Part shown: in pieces, positions 21,879 through 27,040 of the stretch | Position numbering within the stretch: position 1 is the stretch's first letter | Layout: each line of letters starts with the position of its first letter | Assembly: GCA_023140595.1 (NCBI GenBank) | Contig: JAGLLI010000112.1 | Coordinates: 1-27,040, forward strand | Source of the DNA: Candidatus Parcubacteria bacterium | GTDB taxonomy: Bacteria > Patescibacteriota > Patescibacteriia > Patescibacteriales > UBA12075 | Direction: 5' to 3' | DNA length: 27,040 nucleotides | The notes under the pieces: generated by a model | What the model saw: only the letters and a program-made list of their open reading frames with translations | What the model was told of the DNA's origin: nothing | Database searches by the model: none | Made by a program: the position numbers and the translations under genes

Positions 21879-23867
21879 TTAAATATCCCCAACATCAATT
21901 TTTCTTATATCGCTATTTGTAATTCCAAGTCCGAGTTCCCGCATAATTTTAAACGCGTCCGCGGGTCGCCCTAAATAATACGCCTTTTTGTCTTTTGGAT
22001 AAATATAATACGCTTCACCGTTTTGCTCAACATCTAATAATATTTTTCCTAAAACATGGTCGGGAAATATTGCGTTGTTTGTTATGAATTCGTGAGTTGC
22101 GCCTAAGCCAAGTTTTCGCATTATACTGAACGCATCCGCCGGTCTGCCAAGATAATATTTCTTTTCATTATCAGGATTAACATACCACCCTTCGCCGTTT
22201 TTTTCTACTTGCAGTAAAATATTCCCGCTCATTCTATTTGATAAGTTATTGTCTATTTTTGTTATTAAATTTTTTTCTTCTGCAATAATATTTTGGCTGT
22301 TTGAATTATTTTGATTGTTTGAATTATCAACGTTATCGTTATTATTTTCATCTTCACTAAAAATGAATAAATCCAAAGAATCAAGCGTGTTTAAATCAAT
22401 ATCCTCTAAAATTGATACTCTTGCGTAATTATTATCGCCATCATTATTATACGCCATTGGCGAACCGTTAAGCCAGCTATTAATTTTATTTACAGATAAT
22501 ATATAGCCCATAGAATTCAAATCGCCCTTCATCACAGCAGATGGTATTCCTATGAATGTTCCGTTTTTAAGATAAGCTCCGCCTCCTGAATTTCCATATT
22601 CAATAATAGCAGTTGTCTTTAAATAATTGCCGTCAACTCCGCTAAAATCTCCGCTGGTGTATGTTATCTTTGTTCCGAATTTTCCTGGATAACCGTAAGT
22701 TGTGATTTGATCTCCCAAGCTAAGATTATTGCTGTTGCTTCCCGCAATGTTTATCGCAGTAAGATTTCTGCTATAAGGATTTCTTAATTTCAAGATAGCG
22801 ACATCAGCGTCGCTTGATACTTTGTAAATATCAGCTATGTGCCTGTCGGCAAAATACGGCTCGTCATTATAATTGTCTATAAATCCAACAAGGCATCCTG
22901 CCGTGCCGTCCACGACATGCTTGTTTGTCAATATTGTTCCGTCTGAATCAATAATAGTTCCTGATCCTTGACTTGCCATTGTTGCGCTGACAGGGCATAA
23001 AAGTTTAACTGTTGCTTTTATTATTGATGATTGATTAACAATTTCTAAATCATCTGACAGGGTTTGAGGTTCGGACTGATTTGGGGTTTGGCAATATTGG
23101 GATGTTGCCGGCGAGGCGGTTTCCGCGGATGAGCAGTCATAAGTTTTATTACAGCTTCTTGTCTGGATTCCTTGCGGGGAGTAGATGTTCCAGTTTCCGC
23201 ATTGCCATGTGTCTTCTGTGCAGGTTGGAGTGTAGGTGCATGATTGGGTTGTTGCTGGGGATTGTGTTCCGCCTTCGCAATTTGAAATTTTATTACAGAT
23301 TCTAGTTTGTGTACCACTTGATGAGCAGGTGTCCCAATTCGTACAAGACCAATCACTTAAAACGCAAGATGGAATGTAATCACAAGATTGGCTAGCGACG
23401 GGCGATGAGACACCGCCTTGGCAATCTGTAGTTTTATTACAATCTCTGTATTGTGTACCATCCAATAAACATGAATCCCAATCTGTGCAAAACCAATCAT
23501 CCGAAGTGCAAGAAGGGGTACAAAATTGTGTTGTAGCGGGTGATAAATCGCTATCTTCACAATTATTAATTTTATCACAAATTCTAGTTTGTGTTCCGCT
23601 TGATGAACAAGACGACCACACACCACAAGAATAAGAATTATTAGAACATGCTACTGTAATTTCAAATTCATTGCTCACTTCACCATTTTGGTTAATTACC
23701 TGAATATATCCGCTAGAGCTAGGGGCGGAAAATGAAATATGGTCTTCATACCACCATCCTATTCCCAATGCTTCTCCTCCTTCAAAAATTATCTTGCTCT
23801 GTTTGCCTTTTGGCATAAAATTTTCGCCATATATTTTACACCCTCGGCGTAGTCCAATAAGCACCAC
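21879..23867 (-). CDS. secreted trypsin-like serine protease with TSP1-like repeats (main frame after an apparent frameshift)
   Basis: Residues ~11-72 are most of an IPT/TIG domain (KIYGENFMPKGKQ through NEFEITV). Four TSP1-like Cys repeats follow (~74-259; CGVWSSCSSSGTQTRIC and variants). The chymotrypsin-fold protease covers ~275-475, with H317 (ILTNKHVV), D355 (SSDADVAILKL) and S427 (EYGNSGGGAYL), as in HtrA-type S1C enzymes. After an Asn-rich linker, two copies of a module with YYLGRPADAF and IMR-LGLG close the protein. The reading frame begins with a GTG at 23867 but lacks the signal peptide, which sits in another frame at 23836-23985. One extra base near 23838 would explain this. If the shift is real, the protease may not be exported. 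Confidence 0.85.
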   Translation of the reverse strand: MVLIGLRRGCKIYGENFMPKGKQSKIIFEGGEALGIGWWYEDHISFSAPSSSGYIQVINQNGEVSNEFEITVACSNNSYSCGVWSSCSSSGTQTRICDKINNCEDSDLSPATTQFCTPSCTSDDWFCTDWDSCLLDGTQYRDCNKTTDCQGGVSSPVASQSCDYIPSCVLSDWSCTNWDTCSSSGTQTRICNKISNCEGGTQSPATTQSCTYTPTCTEDTWQCGNWNIYSPQGIQTRSCNKTYDCSSAETASPATSQYCQTPNQSEPQTLSDDLEIVNQSSIIKATVKLLCPVSATMASQGSGTIIDSDGTILTNKHVVDGTAGCLVGFIDNYNDEPYFADRHIADIYKVSSDADVAILKLRNPYSRNLTAINIAGSNSNNLSLGDQITTYGYPGKFGTKITYTSGDFSGVDGNYLKTTAIIEYGNSGGGAYLKNGTFIGIPSAVMKGDLNSMGYILSVNKINSWLNGSPMAYNNDGDNNYARVSILEDIDLNTLDSLDLFIFSEDENNNDNVDNSNNQNNSNSQNIIAEEKNLITKIDNNLSNRMSGNILLQVEKNGEGWYVNPDNEKKYYLGRPADAFSIMRKLGLGATHEFITNNAIFPDHVLGKILLDVEQNGEAYYIYPKDKKAYYLGRPADAFKIMRELGLGITNSDIRKIDVGDI

Positions 23868-23985
23868 CTGCGTAAAAAATATCGGGCGTAATTGAATTTA
23901 TAATGGGTTCGATGGCGCTTACTTTATGCATAAAAGCAAGCGATGTCAACATTAAACATAAAAAGATTATAAAATTTTTTCTCAT
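23836..23985 (-). pseudogene. 5' fragment of the serine protease: signal peptide and start of IPT/TIG domain, ending at a frameshift
   Basis: The ATG at 23985 opens a frame encoding a signal peptide (MRKNFIIFLCLMLTSLAF, cleavage after VSA) and then EPIINSITPDIFYAGGAYW, the classic first strand of an IPT/TIG domain. It stops at TAA (23838-23836) after TTPRV. Dropping one T from GTGTAAAATA joins TTPRV to KIYGENF and restores a normal IPT domain continuous with the protease. This is either a true mutation, a sequencing or assembly error, or much less likely programmed +1 frameshifting. The start lies 20 nt after the stop of the nuclease-like gene. Confidence 0.72.
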
Positions 23986-24005
23986 ATAATTTTTTTAAAA
24001 AAATA

Positions 24006-24590
24006 TTAATAGTTTAATTTATTTTGATTCAATAGATTATATTTTCCTTGTCCACATATTTCTCCTTTTTGATATATCTCAATTTTTATTTTTTCTTTCG
24101 TTTTACCAAAAATTATGTAAAAACCATAATCATACCCAAAACTTCCATTATTCATATATCCAACGCCCCCAGTCAAAATTTTTAAATTCTCTCTATCTTT
24201 ACATCTATCTCTGTAATTATTACATTTTTTTATCTCAAGGCAAACCAAATCATTTAGATGCTTCCCATCCCTTTTAGTAATAATTATATCAATATAATTT
24301 CCATGAATATTAGAAACTCTTTTAGTATTCGTAGTTTTCTTAAAGTGCGATTTATTATATTCACAATCAACAAAATATCCCTTTCCAAAATGCTGTTGCT
24401 CTAAATACATTGCAAACCTATGATTTATGCATCTTTCACATAAACTCTTATTTTTATTACCAAATGGAGCAAATAAAAATTTATCTTTATCATATAATTT
24501 ATCTAAAGCATTTTTAATTTTTTGTTTTATTTCAAATAATTTTACAACGCCATTATTGATTTGCTTGCTTTTTATTATTTTTGAATTCAT
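24006..24590 (-). CDS. PD-(D/E)XK nuclease-like protein
   Basis: The product has 194 residues from the ATG at 24590. An in-frame start at 24632 is possible but would overlap the upstream gene by 38 nt. A likely restriction-endonuclease-type core is visible: D101 in YIDIIITKR and E119-x-K121 in CLEIKK match the D...ExK catalytic signature, and an N-terminal Cys pair with Glu (CERC, 51-54, then HRFAMYLEQQ) resembles the conserved helix of small nuclease families. It has no signal peptide. It starts 4 nt after the stop of the 108-aa gene, so the two form one operon, possibly a small defence or mobile-element module. The DNA target is unknown. No methyltransferase partner is adjacent. Confidence 0.62.
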   Translation of the reverse strand: MNSKIIKSKQINNGVVKLFEIKQKIKNALDKLYDKDKFLFAPFGNKNKSLCERCINHRFAMYLEQQHFGKGYFVDCEYNKSHFKKTTNTKRVSNIHGNYIDIIITKRDGKHLNDLVCLEIKKCNNYRDRCKDRENLKILTGGVGYMNNGSFGYDYGFYIIFGKTKEKIKIEIYQKGEICGQGKYNLLNQNKLNY

Positions 24591-24594
24591 AGAT

Positions 24595-24921
24595 TTACTT
24601 TTGATTATTAAAAAATTCACGCTTCCATTCAAATCCTTCTGCGTTTTGTTTTGCTTTATCTATTATCTTTTGTGGCAAGCCAAAACCATTTTCGTTTTTT
24701 ACTATGAGATCTTCAATTGTTAATATATCACCATATTTTTTTATTGCCTTAAGAACCGCGTCAATCGCGGTTTGGCTTGTTACAAAATTACCCACTTTAT
24801 AATTCAAATCAAATGCTTCTCCTTTTTTTGTCTGAAAAATAAAAATTTCAGGATGATACCCTTTTGATTCGTTTTGTTTTATTACTTCCTTAATTGCTTG
24901 TTTTAGCGTTTGTAATGACAT
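24595..24921 (-). CDS. hypothetical 108-aa protein, partner of the nuclease-like gene
   Basis: I do not recognise a family. The N-terminal part is an amphipathic helix (SLQTLKQAIKEVIKQNESKG), followed by a short strand region (PEIFIFQTKKG) and helical segments. It is cytoplasmic by composition. It ends 4 nt before the nuclease-like gene, an order often seen for a specificity, immunity or antitoxin subunit before an effector. The ~180-nt upstream region holds repeats and a promoter-like TATAAT within the 70-nt repeat at 25104-25173. Confidence 0.6.
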   Translation of the reverse strand: MSLQTLKQAIKEVIKQNESKGYHPEIFIFQTKKGEAFDLNYKVGNFVTSQTAIDAVLKAIKKYGDILTIEDLIVKNENGFGLPQKIIDKAKQNAEGFEWKREFFNNQK

Positions 24922-24942
24922 ATTTAAAATTTTTACAAAAAA

Positions 24943-24999
24943 GGTCTCCCGTCGGCGGTAATCCTTTCGGATTACCCAATGCCCTTTCGGGCAAAGACC
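24943..24999. repeat. structured two-hairpin element with closing helix
   Basis: GGTAATCC/GGATTACC (24957-24976) and TGCCC/GGGCA (24980-24993), both with TTTC loops, are enclosed by GGTCT/AGACC (24943-24999). This can fold as a three-way junction. It lies in the leader of the 108-aa gene if transcription starts in the 70-nt repeat. Confidence 0.6.
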
Positions 25000-25010
25000 A
25001 CATACATATT

Positions 25011-25076
25011 ACCGATCAGAAGACCGCCTTTATGTACGTGGATTTTAACCATACCTCAAACAAAAAATCCAAGGGT
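25011..25076. repeat. 66-nt dispersed repeat, copy 1
   Basis: 55 of 66 bases match 25356-25421 by my alignment. It contains TGGATTTT and AAAATCCA as an internal inverted repeat, shared by both copies. In one frame both copies read TDQK--FM-(V/M)DFNHT-NKKS-G, but no start or upstream coding sequence supports a gene. Confidence 0.75.
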
Positions 25077-25103
25077 TAGGTTAATTAAATTGTTTTATTA
25101 TTA

Positions 25104-25173
25104 ATTATAAATTAGCAAAAAATACAACAAAAGTCAAATTTGAAAAAACCGCGCAAAAATTATCCGCCGCCGC
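25104..25173 (-). repeat. 70-nt repeat with TATAAT, copy 1 (upstream of the nuclease cassette)
   Basis: Identical to 26434-26503 except for two bases (AC-AA-C versus AC-GG-C). On the minus strand it carries TTGACT, a T-rich stretch and TATAAT (25109-25104), pointing towards the gene at 24921. It ends in CCGCCGCCGC and abuts a palindrome (GGCAT-GA-ATGCC). Confidence 0.85.
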
Positions 25174-25211
25174 CCAGGCATGAATGCCAGGGCTAATTTA
25201 ATAATTTTATA

Positions 25212-25229
25212 AGCCCGATAAATCGGGCT
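25212..25229. repeat. short palindrome in repeat island
   Basis: AGCCCGAT-AA-ATCGGGCT, a perfect 8-bp hairpin without a T-tract. Confidence 0.7.
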
Positions 25230-25256
25230 ATATTGCAAAAAACATCAATAAAAAAT

Positions 25257-25316
25257 ATCCCGCTTTTAGCGGGATTGAAAAAATGTAGCCTAGGCATTCT
25301 ATGCCTGGGCGGTGAA
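25257..25316. repeat. 60-nt double-hairpin repeat, copy 1
   Basis: Contains ATCCCGC-TTTTA-GCGGGAT and AGGCAT-TCT-ATGCCT and is nearly identical to 25723-25781. REP-like in appearance. Confidence 0.8.
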
Positions 25317-25355
25317 GTGCTGGATAACTTTATTTCTAATCTTTTCTTTAAAAAT

Positions 25356-25421
25356 ACTGATCAAAAAATCGTTTTTATGCAAATGGATTTTAACCATACC
25401 TTAAACAAAAAATCCAATGGT
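25356..25421. repeat. 66-nt dispersed repeat, copy 2
   Basis: Diverged partner of 25011-25076 in the same orientation. Differences include amino-acid-changing ones in the shared frame, so this is a DNA repeat rather than a conserved gene. Confidence 0.75.
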
Positions 25422-25495
25422 CAAATTTATAAGTTGTTGATTATATTATGATAATCTATAATTTTGGCAATCATAGTCCGTCATTTAATCATTTT

Positions 25496-25511
25496 AATCA
25501 TAGTTCAAGAC
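25496..25511. repeat. dispersed motif AATCATAGTTCAAGAC
   Basis: Differs by one base from the right arm of the inverted repeat at 6353-6369 (AATCATGGTTCAAGAC). It stands alone here, in an AT-rich stretch with the related AATCATAGT at about 25479. Confidence 0.65.
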
Positions 25512-25544
25512 AATTATCTATAATTTTTTTAAACAACACCAACC

Positions 25545-25675
25545 CGTAGGAACAGGGCACTGCCCTGTTCGGCGCGTGAAAAATGAAAAAATTATAAACA
25601 TTACAAACAAACCGTCATTATATTTTAAAAATCACGCCAACCGTTGAAACGAACGCGCCGCGGCGCGTTCCTACG
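25545..25675. repeat. pair of GC-rich palindromes with shared CGTAGGAAC end
   Basis: GAACAGGGCA-C-TGCCCTGTTC (25550-25570) and the perfect 20-nt palindrome GAACGCGCCGCGGCGCGTTC (25651-25670). CGTAGGAAC before the first is the reverse complement of GTTCCTACG after the second. No gene lies between 24921 and 25794; this spacer holds only repeats and AT-rich filler. Confidence 0.8.
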
Positions 25676-25722
25676 TGATATGCGACAAAATTGTAAAAAT
25701 TAAAAAATCAAGATAAAAAAAC

Positions 25723-25781
25723 ATCCCGCTTTTAGCGGGATTGAAAAATGTAACCTAGGCATTTTATGCCTATGCGATGAA
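25723..25781. repeat. 60-nt double-hairpin repeat, copy 2
   Basis: Same two hairpins as 25257-25316, one A shorter and with a handful of substitutions. It lies just downstream of the small gene ending at 25794 and could act as its transcription end. Confidence 0.8.
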
Positions 25782-25793
25782 AGCAATGCGGTA

Positions 25794-26087
25794 TTAGCCA
25801 GCGCAAACATTTCCAAGCTGTTTAAAAAAATTATTAAAACCGATTGATTTTAATTCTTTTACTTGCGGAAAACTATGAAACTGTTCTTTTTTTTCGTTAG
25901 CGTCAACAAATAAAATAAAAAAACCAACCAACTCCTTTGCTTTTGGATCCCATTGCAAATAATGATCGCTGTCTAACATAATATTTTCAACTTTGCCCAA
26001 ATCTTTTTGGTCAACAGTTGTAATCATCAGCTCTTGCGTGGTCGGAGAGTAGGAATAATTAAGTTTTTTGGATTTTTTTCTTGCCAT
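25794..26087 (-). CDS. small DUF2283-like protein, candidate antitoxin
   Basis: The product has 97 residues. After a basic N-terminus (ARKKSKKLN), YSYSPTTQELMI and the VENIMLDSDHYLQW segment, ending in ELVGFFIL, resemble the YDPEADALYI...GIEIL pattern of DUF2283 proteins, often antitoxin partners. It overlaps the upstream gene by 61 nt in another frame. An ATG at 26027, overlapping the upstream stop by one base, is an alternative start, but it would remove the YSPTTQEL strand, so the longer form is preferred. No Shine-Dalgarno site is seen. Confidence 0.62.
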   Translation of the reverse strand: MARKKSKKLNYSYSPTTQELMITTVDQKDLGKVENIMLDSDHYLQWDPKAKELVGFFILFVDANEKKEQFHSFPQVKELKSIGFNNFFKQLGNVCAG

Positions 26088-26407
26088 AAAATTTTATTTA
26101 TTTTATTTAAGCCCAGATTTTTAGCGCTGAACGCTGTTAAAATTATTTTGTTAGTTTTCTTTATTCTTTTAGCAGCTACGATAATATAAGGAGTATTTGG
26201 ATTAGGAAAAACACTTAAATAGATTATTGAATTTTTGCTTTTAACTCCGCTTCCGATATAAAGCGGACGTTTTACCGCTCGTTTAATATCTTGAATACGG
26301 CTTTTCATTTCAGGATGCCTAATAACAATATGCTTTTCAAAAGTTTCTTTAAGCAGTTTTATTTCATTGCCCAAAGGATCAATTGCATTAAATAAAACTT
26401 TTTTCAT
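26027..26407 (-). CDS. PBECR/RelE-like nuclease-fold protein, candidate toxin
   Basis: The product has 126 residues and is strongly basic. The N-terminal part (PLGNEIKLLKETFEKHIVIRHPEM) carries the K-T-x-x-H-I...RHPE signature I associate with phage-derived Barnase-EndoU-ColicinE5/D-RelE-like nuclease domains, followed by strands PLYIGSG, IIYLSVF and YIIVAAKRI. Members are thought to cut RNA. It is the first gene of a two-gene unit with the DUF2283-like protein, and a copy of the 70-nt repeat lies just upstream with a TATAAT 27 nt before its ATG. The family match is from memory of the pattern, so function stays tentative. Confidence 0.62.
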   Translation of the reverse strand: MKKVLFNAIDPLGNEIKLLKETFEKHIVIRHPEMKSRIQDIKRAVKRPLYIGSGVKSKNSIIYLSVFPNPNTPYIIVAAKRIKKTNKIILTAFSAKNLGLNKINKILWQEKNPKNLIIPTLRPRKS

Positions 26408-26433
26408 AAGCTATAAAATTAATATGTCTATTG

Positions 26434-26503
26434 ATTATAAATTAGCAAAAAATACGGCAAAAGTCAAATTTGAAAAAACCGCGCAAAAATTATCCGCCGC
26501 CGC
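26434..26503 (-). repeat. 70-nt repeat with TATAAT, copy 2 (promoter of the toxin-like cassette)
   Basis: On the minus strand TATAAT (26439-26434) would start transcription near 26427, 20 nt before the ATG at 26407. It abuts a perfect 20-nt palindrome, CCGCCCTTCGCGAAGGGCGG (26505-26524), that may also act downstream of the kinase gene. Confidence 0.85.
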
Positions 26504-26504
26504 A

Positions 26505-26524
26505 CCGCCCTTCGCGAAGGGCGG
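26505..26524. repeat. 20-nt perfect palindrome next to the 70-nt repeat
   Basis: CCGCCCTTCG-CGAAGGGCGG, seven bases after the kinase stop. It lacks a T-tract, so it is at best a factor-independent pause site. Confidence 0.75.
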
Positions 26525-26531
26525 GGCATTC

Positions 26532-27040
26532 CTACAATTTCATTTTCAAACTAAAACAAAAAATACTACCCCTGCCCGCTTCTGACTCAACCCAAATACT
26601 ACCATTCATTCGCTCAATTATTTCTTTACAAATAAAAAGTCCAAGGCCTGTTCCTTCGATTTTGGTCGTAACATCGGTTTGCACGCGATAAAATTTAGTA
26701 AATAATTTTTCCATCTGCTCTTTGTCCATGCCAATGCCATGATCTTTAACGCGCGTAATTAAAAATCCGTCCTTTTGGCTGTGGCTGATATCAATACTGC
26801 CATTATCAATCGTATATTTAATCGCATTACCGATAATATTTACCAAAACTTCGCTTAATTTATATTCATCAGACAAGACAATAAAATCTTTTTCACAAGA
26901 ATAATTCATTTTAATATTTTTTTCTCGCGCCAGTGATTCTAATTCTTTAATTACCATATTAATACGCTCGCCTATATCTACTTCTTTCATTTCTATCTTC
27001 ATTTTGCCCGCCTCACTTCTTGCCACTTCCAATAAATCCT
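26532..27040 (-). CDS. sensor histidine kinase, C-terminal part (5' end outside window)
   Basis: The frame is open to the right edge, reading DLLEVARSEAGKM, the end of the HisKA dimerisation helix; the phospho-accepting His itself is outside. The ATPase domain is complete: N box NIIGNAIKYT, G1 box VKDHGIGMD, F box LFTKFYR and G2 box EGTGLGLFICKEII. It is an ordinary two-component kinase that phosphorylates a response regulator, but its signal input and partner are not in view. The gene stops seven bases from the 20-nt palindrome. Confidence 0.92.
   Translation of the reverse strand, partial: DLLEVARSEAGKMKIEMKEVDIGERINMVIKELESLAREKNIKMNYSCEKDFIVLSDEYKLSEVLVNIIGNAIKYTIDNGSIDISHSQKDGFLITRVKDHGIGMDKEQMEKLFTKFYRVQTDVTTKIEGTGLGLFICKEIIERMNGSIWVESEAGRGSIFCFSLKMKL

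Noticed and set aside
23830..23845. Programmed +1 frameshifting like prfB at the protease
   Set aside because: A stop codon and an AGGG sequence are present, but the GTG codon cannot slip well onto the +1 codon TGT and the SD spacing is wrong. A mutation or sequence error is simpler.
24894..25451. Short plus-strand reading frames over the 66-nt repeats
   Set aside because: They have no start signals, run through hairpins, and the two copies differ mainly by amino-acid-changing substitutions.
25080..25793. CRISPR array in the repeat island
   Set aside because: Repeats are of different families, irregularly spaced and include long palindromes; no regular spacer pattern or cas gene is present.
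1..27040. UGA recoding as in Gracilibacteria/SR1
   Set aside because: An intact RF2 is present, TGA ends genes at expected lengths, and no conserved domain reads through TGA.

Overview
The window looks like a piece of the chromosome of a Patescibacteria (Candidate Phyla Radiation) bacterium. The clues are indirect: AT-rich DNA with short spacers, very large secreted surface proteins carrying lamin-tail, Ig-like and CGDGxCNGxETCxTCPxDCG modules, many small accessory genes, and repeat-filled spacers. UGA appears to be an ordinary stop, because the release factor 2 gene keeps its SPF and GGQ motifs and TGA ends several genes. No rRNA gene or complete species marker is present.

Region 1 (1-7757) is mainly metabolic and on the plus strand: the 3' end of a GH130-type glycoside phosphorylase, a GT4 glycosyltransferase fused to a helical glycosidase-like domain, two SAM methyltransferases, a NYN-domain nuclease and a second six-hairpin glycosidase. 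Two things interrupt it. A minus-strand tRNA-like gene at 2710-2795 has a non-canonical cloverleaf: an 8/4 acceptor branch, a selenocysteine-tRNA-like D arm, a long variable arm and an apparent GAU anticodon. A minus-strand orphan gene (5485-6231) has a consensus promoter, an unusual inverted-repeat leader and a strong ribosome binding site.

Region 2 (7779-9939, minus) holds a small hypothetical gene, prfB and a VapBC-like pair whose promoter implies a nearly leaderless message.

Region 3 (10027-23985, minus) is a cell-surface locus. It has a 3028-residue secreted multidomain protein, a small membrane/coiled-coil protein, a CHAP-domain cell-wall hydrolase whose leader has two boxA-like motifs, a lipoprotein, and a secreted trypsin-like protease with four TSP1-like repeats. 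The protease gene has an apparent frameshift just after its signal peptide.

Region 4 (24006-27040, minus) is an accessory island: a two-gene cassette with a PD-(D/E)XK-like nuclease, a toxin/antitoxin-like pair with a 61-nt overlap, and the 3' part of a histidine kinase. The spacers hold at least three repeat families. One 70-nt repeat carries a TATAAT box and lies upstream of both accessory cassettes, pointing at each, so it may be a mobile or recombining promoter. The best candidates for undescribed biology are the odd tRNA, the boxA-like leader and this promoter-bearing repeat.
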